DNA of 64,000 bases from Methanoculleus sp. 7T (lineage in GTDB: Archaea; Halobacteriota; Methanomicrobia; Methanomicrobiales; Methanoculleaceae), in assembly GCF_023195915.1 (NCBI RefSeq), contig NZ_JALPRP010000001.1, forward strand, positions 1,488,001-1,552,000, given 5' to 3'. The stretch's first letter is position 1. Every line of letters starts with the position of its first letter. The position numbers and the translations under genes were made by a program. The notes beneath the pieces are model-generated. The model worked only from the letters and a program-made list of their open reading frames with translations. It had not been told where the DNA came from and did no database searches. Shown here in pieces: positions 1 to 8,540 of the stretch.

Positions 1-224
1 CTCTCGATGAGCCCGTCGGAGACGGTGACGACCCGCTCGATATTCATCGGCACCTCGACCGCAACCCCGCGGGAGTCGACGACCGTCCGGTAGCCGTTGT
101 CGTTCGGGCCGGGCTCCGGCGCCGTCCCGCCCTGCCCGGCCCCGACGCATCCTGCGGAGAGGACCAGTAGGGCCGCCAGGAGAAGGGCGGTCCCCACCCG
201 CCGGGAAACCTCCCTCACCGGCAT
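1..224 (-). CDS. ABC importer substrate-binding lipoprotein (iron/cobalamin type), N-terminal fragment
   Basis: Only the first ~74 residues lie in the window; the gene runs off the left edge. The product starts with a basic n-region, a Leu/Ala-rich hydrophobic segment and a lipobox (LSAGC), so it should be a lipid-anchored extracellular solute-binding protein. A Gly/Pro-rich linker follows, then a YRTVVDSRGVAVEVP-type stretch typical of the start of periplasmic-binding domains of ferric-siderophore/cobalamin importers. A GGAGGTGA ribosome-binding site sits 4 nt before the ATG. The start codon overlaps the end of the methyltransferase gene by 10 nt, so it is the last visible gene of the importer operon. 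The exact ligand cannot be told. Confidence 0.75.
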   Translation of the reverse strand, partial: MPVREVSRRVGTALLLAALLVLSAGCVGAGQGGTAPEPGPNDNGYRTVVDSRGVAVEVPMNIERVVTVSDGLIE

Positions 225-1060
225 CCGTTCACCTCCCACCAGAGTTTGACCCGTGTCGTCATCCCCAAATGCAGGAGGCCGTCCCCGCTCTCCGCGAGGG
301 TCGCGGCGAGGTACTCCCGGAGAACCTTCTCCTGCGCCGGAGACGTTATCCGATACTGCTCCCGGAACTCGTCCACGGCGGCGTCGATGTTCGGGAACCT
401 GCGGACATGCTCCATCTGCACCGTCTCCACGTTCGGATAGATCCCCATCGAGTAGAGGACGTTATAGAGGATGTCGGCCTTTGGGCCGAACCGGAACTCC
501 TTCCCGTGCAGCCTCGGCCAGAGGTCGACCATAGCCTGCTCCCAGGTTGTCGCCCCGGCGAACCAGAAGAGGTAAACCGATCCCGAAGATACCTTGCACA
601 TCGCCTCGACCGCGGCCCGGATATTCGGCATCCCGAGCGAGTATGAGGCGACGACGAGGTCGTAGGGACCGTCGAGGTCGGCCGCCGGGTCGACGTCTTC
701 CCAACGCTTCCGCACGATCCTGAGGTTGGATATGCCTTCCTTTGCCGCGTACTCCTCCATAACCTCCGCCATGCCCGCCGCAGGTTCGACGGCGGTCACG
801 CGGGCGGCGCGGCTCGCGAGAGGTACGGCCAACGTGCCGGGTCCGGCACCGATATCCAACACCGTCGAACCCGCCTTGAGCGGGAGACCATCGACGACGT
901 GGCGGATCCGTTCGGGATTCTCACGCGACTGTGCGAGAAAAGCTTGAGCTTTCTCTCGTGAAGCCCATATCGAGGCGCATTCCCCGCTTCCCCGGCATTC
1001 TGCATTCGTCTCGTAGAGATCTCTCCAGACATTGTTCCAGTCGATATCCGTGTATGTCAT
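215..1060 (-). CDS. Class I SAM-dependent methyltransferase in ABC-importer operon
   Basis: 281 residues. Motif I, VLDIGAGPGTLAVPLA (about residues 67-82), with an acidic residue at the end of the next strand (TAVEPA), marks a Rossmann-fold SAM methyltransferase; the rest is not diagnostic of a substrate. It lies between the ATPase and the substrate-binding-protein genes of an iron/cobalamin-type importer, 15 nt after the ATPase and overlapping the next gene, so it is co-transcribed. Inference: it may methylate the imported chelator or corrinoid, or make a metallophore; nothing in the sequence proves which. Confidence 0.8.
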   Translation of the reverse strand: MTYTDIDWNNVWRDLYETNAECRGSGECASIWASREKAQAFLAQSRENPERIRHVVDGLPLKAGSTVLDIGAGPGTLAVPLASRAARVTAVEPAAGMAEVMEEYAAKEGISNLRIVRKRWEDVDPAADLDGPYDLVVASYSLGMPNIRAAVEAMCKVSSGSVYLFWFAGATTWEQAMVDLWPRLHGKEFRFGPKADILYNVLYSMGIYPNVETVQMEHVRRFPNIDAAVDEFREQYRITSPAQEKVLREYLAATLAESGDGLLHLGMTTRVKLWWEVNGCR

Positions 1061-1075
1061 TGTTCATTCTCCGTT

Positions 1076-1927
1076 TCACGACCCGGCATCCGCCTCACTC
1101 CACGCCCTGGCGAAGGGTGTCTCATGGAGGGGGCGGTCGTATTCCTGTTTTCCGTGTCGATCCGCGACACAGCGCGGCATCACCATCCGGACGCCGTCGA
1201 GTCTTCGAACGGCGCATGTGTCCCCGTAGATCGTCGCAAGCACGCCTTCCGAGATCACGTCTTCCGGTTCTCCCTCGGCCACGACCGACCCCGATCCCAC
1301 GACCACCACTCGGTCGCAGAACCACGCGACATGGTTTGGGTCGTGGCTGCAGGCGAGGATCGTCTTTCCCTCCTCCGCGATCTCGCGCATAATCTGCCAG
1401 ATCCGCATCTGGTTCTGGAAGTCGAGCGCGCTCGTGGGTTCGTCAAGGAAGAGGACCGGGGTGTCCTGTGCGATCGCGCGGGCCATGAGCACCATCTGAC
1501 GCTGGCCTCCCGAGAGGTGGTTGTAGGGCCGGTCCGCAAGATCGCTGATCCCGAGGGTGGCGAGCGCGTCCATCGCGATCTCCCGGTCGCGTCTCCTGAT
1601 ACCGAAGAACCCGCCGAGATGAGGTGTCCTGCCCATGAGGACGACTTCCCTCGCGAGGTAGGGGAACGGCGGCCTGTGCTCCTGCGGCACATAGGCGACG
1701 AGTCGCGCGAGTTGCTCGATGGTGCACCGCGAGATGTCTTCGCCGTGCATCACCACGTTTCCCCGCTCCGCACGGAGGAACCGCAGACAGCACTTGAAGA
1801 GCGTCGTTTTTCCCGATCCGTTCGGGCCGAAGAGGCCGCAAAGTTCTCCCTTCCCAACCGAGAAGGAGACCCCCGAGAGTACGGGAAAGCTCCCGTACCG
1901 AAAATGAATATCCTGAACACGAAGCAT
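1076..1927 (-). CDS. ABC transporter ATP-binding protein (FecE/BtuD family)
   Basis: 283 residues, the usual size for a siderophore/cobalamin importer ATPase. Visible motifs in order: Walker A GPNGSGKTT, Q-loop region, signature LSGGQRQ, Walker B VLFLDEPTSALD, and the switch His in ACSHDPNH. It would energise the BtuC/FecD-type permease encoded 5 nt upstream. The frame stays open upstream through the permease gene, but the start MLRVQDIHFRYG fits the family and follows the permease stop, so the longer frame is not real. The C-terminal ~45 residues beyond the switch region are typical of this subfamily. Confidence 0.92.
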   Translation of the reverse strand: MLRVQDIHFRYGSFPVLSGVSFSVGKGELCGLFGPNGSGKTTLFKCCLRFLRAERGNVVMHGEDISRCTIEQLARLVAYVPQEHRPPFPYLAREVVLMGRTPHLGGFFGIRRRDREIAMDALATLGISDLADRPYNHLSGGQRQMVLMARAIAQDTPVLFLDEPTSALDFQNQMRIWQIMREIAEEGKTILACSHDPNHVAWFCDRVVVVGSGSVVAEGEPEDVISEGVLATIYGDTCAVRRLDGVRMVMPRCVADRHGKQEYDRPLHETPFARAWSEADAGS

Positions 1928-1932
1928 GGCAG

Positions 1933-3012
1933 TCACCCGAAGATCACCCTGCCCTTGTTGCGGAGCAGGTAACAGAGATACGGCGCCCCGAGGATGGAGG
2001 TCAGGATCCCGACCGGGATCTCGGCCGTCGTCAACGTCCGGGCCAGGGTGTCGCAGACGACAAGGTAACATCCGCCCATCATCAGGGACGCCGGGATGAC
2101 GAAGCGGTTGTCGGGCCCGAGGAGCATCCGTGCTGCGTGAGGCATCATAAGCCCGACCCACGCGATGATTCCGACGAGCGAGACGGCGAATGCGGTTATG
2201 GCGGTCGCAAGTGCGATGACGATGAACTTGTACTTCTCGGGGTTGACCCCGAGCCCCCGGGCTTCGTCGTCGCCCATCGAGAGGACGTTGAGTTTCCACC
2301 CGAGGGCCCAGAGGACGATGAAACTGAGGAAGACTACGGGAGCGAGGATGCGGACGTCTTCCCAGGTCGCGTAGTAGAACCCGCCCATCAGCCAGAAGAC
2401 GATCTCCCGGAGCGCCGTGTCGTCGGCAAGATACTTGAGGAGCGAGACGAACGCCGAGAAGATCGAGCCGATGATGACGCCGGCGAGGATGAGGGTGACG
2501 ATGGGCGCCTCACCCCTGTTGCGAGCGAGGAGGTAGGCAAAGGCTACGGCGAGCCCGCCGAAGGCGAATGCGGAGACTTGGATCGAGGGAAAGACTGCCG
2601 GAAAGACGATCCCGAGCGCCGCGCCGAATGCGGCTCCCGACGAGACGCCGAGGATGTAGGGCTCGACGAGGGGGTTTCGGAAAACCCCCTGGAAGACGGC
2701 GCCTGCGATGGCGAGCGCCCCGCCGACCGAGACGGCAAGGATGATCCGGGGCACGCGGATGTCCCAGATGATGGTGTTGTGCAGTTTCGGGAGACTACTA
2801 ACGTCGCCGAACGTGAGGTGGACAAGGATCGTCCGATAGACGTCCGTAACGGTGAATCCGTAGGCACCGAGGACGACCGCGACCGAGGCCGTTATGAGGA
2901 GGACGGCGGCGAGGGCGAGAAGAATGATGATCTTTCTCCGTTCGTCGAACCCTCCGGCGGTGTCGTAGCCGAGTTTCGTGAGGAAGTGATTGAAGCCTGT
3001 GGACTCTCTCAT
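1933..3012 (-). CDS. ABC transporter permease (FecCD/BtuC family)
   Basis: 359 residues with about nine to ten hydrophobic segments. The conserved family stretch SLGVNPEKY-like (here RGLGVNPEKYKF) and the GLMMPHAARMLLGPDNR loop identify a FecCD-type permease for iron-siderophore, haem or cobalamin uptake. It is first in the operon permease-ATPase-methyltransferase-binding protein. A GGAGG ribosome-binding site precedes the ATG by 10 nt but lies inside a GC-rich hairpin. Cargo is not determined. Confidence 0.9.
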   Translation of the reverse strand: MRESTGFNHFLTKLGYDTAGGFDERRKIIILLALAAVLLITASVAVVLGAYGFTVTDVYRTILVHLTFGDVSSLPKLHNTIIWDIRVPRIILAVSVGGALAIAGAVFQGVFRNPLVEPYILGVSSGAAFGAALGIVFPAVFPSIQVSAFAFGGLAVAFAYLLARNRGEAPIVTLILAGVIIGSIFSAFVSLLKYLADDTALREIVFWLMGGFYYATWEDVRILAPVVFLSFIVLWALGWKLNVLSMGDDEARGLGVNPEKYKFIVIALATAITAFAVSLVGIIAWVGLMMPHAARMLLGPDNRFVIPASLMMGGCYLVVCDTLARTLTTAEIPVGILTSILGAPYLCYLLRNKGRVIFG

Positions 3013-3019
3013 GCGGTCT

Positions 3020-3035
3020 CCTCCCGCACGGGAGG
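3020..3035 (-). promoter_or_regulatory. Hairpin that contains the Shine-Dalgarno sequence of the importer operon
   Basis: On the transcript this reads CCTCCC-GTGC-GGGAGG, a six-bp GC-rich stem with a tetraloop, 7 nt before the permease ATG. The 3' arm holds the GGAGG Shine-Dalgarno sequence and the 5' arm is its complement. If it folds, ribosome access would be blocked. The fold is a base-pairing inference. Confidence 0.5.
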
Positions 3036-3054
3036 TGCGGATACCTCATTTTTT

Positions 3055-3081
3055 GTAACACCTATTATATAAAAAGTAACA
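3055..3081 (-). promoter_or_regulatory. Importer operon promoter with flanking GTAACA direct repeats
   Basis: A TATA-like stretch (TTTTTATATAATA on the minus strand) lies about 50-60 nt before the permease start. Two direct copies of GTAACA (plus-strand 3055-3060 and 3076-3081), spaced exactly 21 nt, bracket it. Two helical turns around a TATA box suit a dimeric repressor, possibly metal-responsive; this is inference. Confidence 0.4.
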
Positions 3082-3308
3082 ATGGGTATTATCGTGATTT
3101 TCAGTGTTAGTCGTATGTGTAAAACATGCTGCCGATTGTGTTACCAATCTCAGCCACCCATCACGACTTCACGGCACAATGTCCATAGGGCCGGCTCTGC
3201 TCATCGCCTGCCTCTTGTCGTTGGTCTTCTCCTGCAAATGCACGGGTGACGGCGGGGTCAGAACCCCACCCAGAATCGGTATATATCCCCGGCGACAACC
3301 AGACGCTT

Positions 3309-3791
3309 ATGGATTTGATTGAAACCCTCACCGGCGTCCCCGGGATGCTCCGTCCGTTCAAGGCCTACCTTCGCGAGGCGGGGCTTGCCCCCGGCGACCA
3401 AGTCGCCTACTACGGCTGCCCGGGCACCTGCACGCCCTTCATCGAGCTCCTGGGATTCGCCGTCCGGGACCTCCCGGTCGAGCAGGTCTACGTGCCCTAT
3501 GCGGACGAGACCGCGGCAAAGGCGATCCGCCCGGTCGGGGGCGTCGGGATGCAGGTCTCCGGCGGCGTGGTCCGCGTCGACCCGAAGGTGATCGTCCTGA
3601 TGGGCGGGCTTGCGATGCCGGGTGTTCCGGTCACGAAAGAAACGGTCCAGGCAGTCGTCGGCGCCCATGCGGGGGCGAAAGTCGTGGGCGTCTGCTTCAT
3701 GCAGATGTTTGAGAAAGCGGGCTGGCTCGACACCTTTGATTTCGACCTGGTCATCGACGCCGCCCTCGACCCGGTCAGGGTCTGGCGATAA
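3309..3791 (+). CDS. DUF2124 family protein
   Basis: 160 residues. The sequence (YYGCPGTCTPF, VLMGGLAMPG, VVGVCFMQMFEKAGW) matches my recollection of the DUF2124 family, which is almost confined to methanogens and has no assigned reaction. Several cysteines and Gly-rich loops suggest an alpha/beta fold. The frame is open 21 codons further upstream, but a TATATAT box at 3280-3286 lies 26 nt before ATG 3309, so I chose a leaderless start there. Its 3' end overlaps the convergent histidine kinase gene by 17 nt. Confidence 0.8.
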   Translation: MDLIETLTGVPGMLRPFKAYLREAGLAPGDQVAYYGCPGTCTPFIELLGFAVRDLPVEQVYVPYADETAAKAIRPVGGVGMQVSGGVVRVDPKVIVLMGGLAMPGVPVTKETVQAVVGAHAGAKVVGVCFMQMFEKAGWLDTFDFDLVIDAALDPVRVWR

Positions 3792-5190
3792 CCGCCCGGT
3801 TGGGCGGCACCGACGGTCGGTCGCACCTCTGGAGGGTGAACCGGAATGCGGCGCCCTCCTCGGGGCGTCCCGGCACCCGGTCCTCGACCCGGATCCGGCC
3901 GCCGTAGCGCGCAACAAGCATCTTTGTGATGTAGAGCCCAAGCCCTTTCCCGCTCCGGGCGTTTGTTCCCGGCCTGAACCTGGTGAAGAGGAGGGGTTTG
4001 ACCCGGTCGGGCACCCCCGGCCCCGTGTCCTCGACCGAGACCTCGACGGCTCCATCGTCCTCCTCGACGCGGACCCTGACCTCGACTTCGGGATCCCCGA
4101 ACTTGATGCTGTTGCTGATGAGGTTCGTGAAGACTTCCGGGAGGAGGTCGTCGGCCATGACCCAGACGGGTTTTCCCTCATAGGCGATCCCGGCGTCGGG
4201 GTGGTGGGCGATCCCTGCCCTGATGACTGCATCAAGGTCGATGGGTCTCGTAGCGGTCTCTCCTGAGTGCAGCCGCCGGATCGTCGAGACGTTCTGGATG
4301 ATCTCGATGCTACGGCTGATGCCGCTCCGGAGTTTCCGGACCATCTGCTGCTCTGTCCCCTCCAGCACTTCGCCGAGCAGGTCGGCGTAGCCGAGAGCGG
4401 CGACGTTGGCGTTGTTGATGTCATGCACCATGATATCGAGGTAGAGGTTCGCCTCATCGTGGGCCGCCCGTAGTCTCTCCTCGGCTCTGATGCGGTCGGT
4501 GATGTCTGATCCCGAGCCGATGAGCCCGACCGGCCGGCCGTCATCGCCGGTGAGCACGGTGTCCTGCCACGCGAGGATCAACTCCTCTCCGTTCCGGGTG
4601 AAGACTGGGTTCTCACGCCGCCCGGGTGAGACGGGGTCTCCAGCGATTGCGGCATCGAAGACTTGCCGCCTCGCCTCCCGGGAGGCTTCCGGGACGACGG
4701 TTGCAAACCAATCCTTCCCGATCAGTTCCTCTTCCCGATAACCGAGCATCTCGCAGCCGTGGCGGTTGATGAGCCGGACGGTGTGGTCGGCGCCGATGAC
4801 GACGAAGAGGACCCCCGCCACGTCCAGATAGCGCTGTACGAGGTCTCGCTGCTTCTTCACCTCCCGCTCCCGCCCTTTGAGCTGCTCGGAGAGGGAGGCG
4901 ACGACGAAGGCGATGACGACGAACATCAGGACGCGTGCGTAATCGTTCAGGACTAGCGGGTCCGGGCTGAAAGCGAGGGTGCCGACGACGACGAGCCCGC
5001 CGAGGAAGAGAGCGACCGGAATGCTCCGCTTCTCCCACCAGAGCGCGGTCAGGATGATAGGGATGTAGAAGAAGTGCGAAAAGACGGTTCCGAGCATCAG
5101 GATGGCGTGGAAGTAGTAGGTCAAGAAGACTGATACGGCAAGAAGGACCATAAGAACGGCCATCCGCTGCTGTTCGGTAAGGGATGTCAC
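3775..5190 (-). CDS. Membrane-bound PAS-domain sensor histidine kinase
   Basis: 471 residues. The N-terminal ~105 residues hold about four hydrophobic segments, followed by a short charged helix (SEQLKGREREVKKQRD), a PAS domain (about 125-240) and a kinase core. The phospho-acceptor region is YLDIMVHDINNANVAALGY, with the HDINN form of the H-box common in methanogens; then N-box NLISNSIKFG, G1 VEDTGPGVP and G2 GKGLGLYI. It should autophosphorylate in response to a membrane or redox cue. No response regulator is adjacent. The start codon is GTG; an AT-rich TATA element at about 5212-5222 lies ~27 nt upstream, suggesting little or no leader. Confidence 0.9.
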   Translation of the reverse strand: MTSLTEQQRMAVLMVLLAVSVFLTYYFHAILMLGTVFSHFFYIPIILTALWWEKRSIPVALFLGGLVVVGTLAFSPDPLVLNDYARVLMFVVIAFVVASLSEQLKGREREVKKQRDLVQRYLDVAGVLFVVIGADHTVRLINRHGCEMLGYREEELIGKDWFATVVPEASREARRQVFDAAIAGDPVSPGRRENPVFTRNGEELILAWQDTVLTGDDGRPVGLIGSGSDITDRIRAEERLRAAHDEANLYLDIMVHDINNANVAALGYADLLGEVLEGTEQQMVRKLRSGISRSIEIIQNVSTIRRLHSGETATRPIDLDAVIRAGIAHHPDAGIAYEGKPVWVMADDLLPEVFTNLISNSIKFGDPEVEVRVRVEEDDGAVEVSVEDTGPGVPDRVKPLLFTRFRPGTNARSGKGLGLYITKMLVARYGGRIRVEDRVPGRPEEGAAFRFTLQRCDRPSVPPNRAVIARP

Positions 5191-5606
5191 AGTGAGCCCA
5201 CCTTGACTCTCAATATATATAATGTATGAATTATAATAATGTTTACATGGCTCTGATCAACTGATTCTGATGGTATTTCCGGCGATAACCGGGTACGAGA
5301 GACCTCGCCGGAGGCAGATCGGCCGGCACCGAAGACGGCACCCTCTTGTGCGGGACGGGTGTGCGCCCCCCCGGCGTGGGGTGTATCCTGCCCGTATGCC
5401 GCCGATTTTTTGCAAACAACCTATATTTATTAATTCGCAGAACAAAACGTATTCCAACCGCCTGCTTCAGTGAAGCGGCAGCCTTCGGGCCCGCATCGCG
5501 CAACGCACGGCGCCGATGCGCCGCCCTCAACGGTTCTCAAGAGAAGGCTTGAGAGATAGACGTCGGGAGACCCCGGCGCCACGAGAACGCATCCGCTGGT
5601 GAACCC
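5191..5606. other. Divergent intergenic region with promoters and a hairpin-rich leader
   Basis: This 416-nt gap holds the minus-strand kinase promoter near 5212-5222 and a plus-strand TATA box CTATATTTAT at 5421-5430 for the downstream ATPase. The predicted ATPase leader is ~150 nt and contains three dyads: CTGCTTC/GAAGCGG (5462-5478), CGCATCG/CGATGCG (5492-5498 with 5514-5520) and TCTCAAG/CTTGAGA (5535-5554). No coding frame is convincing here. Confidence 0.5.
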
Positions 5607-7910
5607 GTGTCAACTGATCTTACCGAAGCACTAAAAGCGATGGGCTATGCGGATACCGAGATCCCGGCTCTGGTAGAGTCGTTCCCTCCTGCTGTCGTCG
5701 AATACCTGCAGGACTTCCGAACGCAGGAGGTCCGCGACATCATCGAGACGCTCCTCTACATCTACATCGCCCTGAACAGCTCGTCGTCCCGGGGAAAAGG
5801 GGAGGGCGTGGTCGAACAGAGTTGTTACGCCTATACGTCGGGGCCGCTCTTCGCGCTTCGGCAGGTCGGCCTCATCGAGTCCGCCTCCTGGCACGGCACC
5901 ACGTTGATCAAGGCGACTCCCGCCGGAGAATCGATTGCCCGGCCGCTGATGGAGGCCCGGATCCGGGCGCTGGATATCCGAGGCTTGGCCCGCGACATCC
6001 ACGAGGTCGTCCCGGCCCTCCTCGCGGGGACCGTGAAGGGGTCCTACGTCAACAAAACCTTTCCGTCCACGCTCCCCCGCACCGAAGAGACGTTCATCAG
6101 TTTTTTGCTCAACAACAACCCCGCGGTCTTCGAGGAGTGCGAACGGTTCGCCGCCCGGCTCAAGGCCGCCGGGTGCGCCGTCCTCGCCTACGCCTACGAC
6201 CTCGACGGGTTCAGGACCGACGGCGTCGTCTACACCTTCCCGCCCGAGTTCGCGTATATCCTCAAAGGGATGCTCGAGATGACCGATGCTGGGGTCCGGG
6301 AGCACTACGATATGCTCCTTGAGTCGTTCCACTCGACGTTCACTGTCCTGCGCTACCTTGCCTGCGGCGAAGACTACGACCGTATCCGGGCGTCGTCGAA
6401 CCATCGCCGCGAACTTGCACGGGTGCTCGGTCTGCTCGCCGAAGCGGTCTATATTCTGGAGGAGGTGCCCCAGGACGACGGAGTCGACCTTGCCCGGTTC
6501 ATCATCAAGGACCGGGACCTCTACGACGCACGCCTCCGCGACCTCGGGCGGGCGCTGATGGCCGACGTTGCGGAGAAGATCGTCATCGACCGGCCGGCCC
6601 CGCCGGAACCGGCGGTGGAACCCCTGCCCCTCCGCGAAGAGGCGCCGCCTGTCCGGGCGGAGATTTCGCCTATGGAACCCCTGCCCCCGGTGGAAGAGGA
6701 GGCCGAGGAGGAGGAAGAGGATGAGGATGAGTGGGACGACGATCTCTTTGCCGATGAGGAAGAGGAGGCGGTTGAGGAGGAGCCGCTTGCGCCGGTTCCC
6801 GCGCCCCGCCCCGCTCCGGCGGCGAAGCCGCCCCGGCCGGGCGGACTCGACGTCTTCCTCGGCCACGCCCCGGACGGGCGGCGGGTCGACTGGTCGCCGG
6901 GAAGGCTCAACAACGGCCACATGATCATCCTCGGGGGTTCGGGCGCCGGCAAGACCGAGACGATCCGGTGCATCGCCGCGGAACTTGCCGCGCAGGCGAT
7001 GCCTGTCGTCCTGATCGACTTCCACGGGGATATGGCCGCAAGCACCGGCGATATTCGGTCCTACAAGATCCGCGAGGGCGGGCAGTATTACTTCAACCCG
7101 CTGGAACTCGACCCCGCCATCGACGAGATCACCCCGCTCCGGGCTACCTCGGACTTCGTCGATGCGATATCCATCAACTTCCCGACGCTCGGCATCCAGC
7201 AGCGCAGGAAGATCAAGAACATCATCAAGGACTGCTATCGGATGTCGGGGATCACGGGCAACACCGCGACATGGACGCGGGTGCTCGACTTCGACGATAT
7301 CGAAGGGGAGATCATGGCCTGCGAGGACGAGGCGATCCCGGCCTACCTTGAGGACATCTTCGACTACAAACTCTTCTCGGGAGAGGAGAAGATCTCCCTC
7401 CCCACGATCCTCTCCGGCGGGATCACCCATATCAACCTAAACGCCCTCCCTGAGAACCTGCGCTACCTCTTTGCTGATCTCTTCCTCAGGCGTATCTACT
7501 ATACCCTCCAAGCGACGGGGGAGATCCCGCGCGGGACAGATAACGAACGGGAGAAGTTCAGGCTCTTTGTCATCGTCGATGAGGCGAAACTCCTGGTGAG
7601 CCAGAAGAGCGGCTCGAAGACGGCGATCAAGGCGGTGCTGAACAAGTACGCCACCGAGATGCGGAAGTTCGGGGTCTCGCTCATCCTCGCATCCCAGTTG
7701 ATCGCTCACTTCAATGAGGAGATCCTCGCAAACATCGCTGTAAAATTCTGCATGCGCTCCGAGAACAAGAAACAGGCCCAGGAGAACGCCAAGTTCTTCG
7801 AGGTGAGCGAGAAAGACCTCCTCAACTTCCAGCCCGGAGAGGGAATCCTGATCATCGGCTCGGAGAAGATGAACGTCAAAATCGTCCCCACATCCGGGCG
7901 GAAGTTGTAG
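5607..7910 (+). CDS. HerA/FtsK-like P-loop ATPase with acidic linker
   Basis: 767 residues starting at GTG with GGTGA 4-8 nt upstream. The N-terminal ~345 residues form a domain I do not recognise, mostly alpha-helical in character. An extremely acidic Glu/Asp/Pro linker (about 350-405) follows, then a HerA-type motor domain: Walker A LGGSGAGKTET (about 442-452), DFHGDM, and Walker B LFVIVDEAKLL (about 650-661), with RKFGVSLILASQ resembling sensor regions of HerA/VirB4/TraC ATPases. Such motors translocate DNA. No NurA partner is adjacent; instead a LigD-type phosphoesterase and a zinc-finger protein follow on the same strand, suggesting a DNA-repair or DNA-processing role. Confidence 0.85.
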   Translation: MSTDLTEALKAMGYADTEIPALVESFPPAVVEYLQDFRTQEVRDIIETLLYIYIALNSSSSRGKGEGVVEQSCYAYTSGPLFALRQVGLIESASWHGTTLIKATPAGESIARPLMEARIRALDIRGLARDIHEVVPALLAGTVKGSYVNKTFPSTLPRTEETFISFLLNNNPAVFEECERFAARLKAAGCAVLAYAYDLDGFRTDGVVYTFPPEFAYILKGMLEMTDAGVREHYDMLLESFHSTFTVLRYLACGEDYDRIRASSNHRRELARVLGLLAEAVYILEEVPQDDGVDLARFIIKDRDLYDARLRDLGRALMADVAEKIVIDRPAPPEPAVEPLPLREEAPPVRAEISPMEPLPPVEEEAEEEEEDEDEWDDDLFADEEEEAVEEEPLAPVPAPRPAPAAKPPRPGGLDVFLGHAPDGRRVDWSPGRLNNGHMIILGGSGAGKTETIRCIAAELAAQAMPVVLIDFHGDMAASTGDIRSYKIREGGQYYFNPLELDPAIDEITPLRATSDFVDAISINFPTLGIQQRRKIKNIIKDCYRMSGITGNTATWTRVLDFDDIEGEIMACEDEAIPAYLEDIFDYKLFSGEEKISLPTILSGGITHINLNALPENLRYLFADLFLRRIYYTLQATGEIPRGTDNEREKFRLFVIVDEAKLLVSQKSGSKTAIKAVLNKYATEMRKFGVSLILASQLIAHFNEEILANIAVKFCMRSENKKQAQENAKFFEVSEKDLLNFQPGEGILIIGSEKMNVKIVPTSGRKL

Positions 7911-7952
7911 GCCGGGGGACAACCCTTATCCCGGTAGCGCCGGAGTCCATGT

Positions 7953-8540
7953 ATGGATACGCTCGACGATTACCGTGGGAAGCGGGACTTCTCCCGAACG
8001 CCTGAGCCGCCGGGAGAACGGAAGGGTGCGGCTGCCCTGCCTCTCTTCGTCGTCCAGAAACACGACGCGACCACCCTTCACTACGACTTCCGCCTTGAAG
8101 TCGACGGCGTGCTGAAGTCGTGGGCGGTCCCGAAGGGGCCGTCGGCTGACCCGAAGGAGAAACGCCTCGCCGCCCCCACCGAAGATCACCCTCTCGACTA
8201 TGCCGACTTCGAGGGCGTCATACCGGAGGGGAGCTACGGAGCCGGTACGGTCCTTGTCTGGGACCGGGGGACCTACCGGAACCTCACGCAGAAGGGCGGG
8301 CGGGAGGTCCCGGTCGCCGAGGCCCTCACGCGTGGTCACGTATCGGTCTGGCTCGAAGGAGAGAAGGTCCGGGGCGGGTATGCCCTCACCCGCTTCCGGA
8401 CCGGGAAGGGCGAGGCATGGCTCCTCGTGAAGAAGGACGATGCCGAGGCGGACCCCAGCCGGGATCCGGTCGCGGCGGAGCCCCGGTCGGTCGTCTCGGG
8501 GCGCACGATCGAGGAGATCGCGGCGGGGAGGGACGGGTGA
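7953..8540 (+). CDS. DNA ligase D-type 3'-phosphoesterase (PE) domain protein
   Basis: 195 residues, a stand-alone PE domain. The family hallmarks are present: VVQKHDATTLHYDFRLE with catalytic-site His/Asp/Arg, SWAVPKGPS, EDHPLDYADFEGVIPEGSYG and VLVWDRGTY. In bacterial LigD this domain trims 3'-phosphates or ribonucleotides at breaks for end joining; free-standing archaeal versions are known. It starts 43 nt after the HerA-like ATPase. Its TGA overlaps the ATG of the next gene, so the two are translationally coupled. No Ku, polymerase or ligase gene is adjacent. Confidence 0.93.
   Translation: MDTLDDYRGKRDFSRTPEPPGERKGAAALPLFVVQKHDATTLHYDFRLEVDGVLKSWAVPKGPSADPKEKRLAAPTEDHPLDYADFEGVIPEGSYGAGTVLVWDRGTYRNLTQKGGREVPVAEALTRGHVSVWLEGEKVRGGYALTRFRTGKGEAWLLVKKDDAEADPSRDPVAAEPRSVVSGRTIEEIAAGRDG

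Noticed and set aside
5631-7430. Minus-strand open frame of ~600 codons
   Set aside because: Antisense to the HerA-like ATPase, whose Walker motifs are unambiguous on the plus strand.
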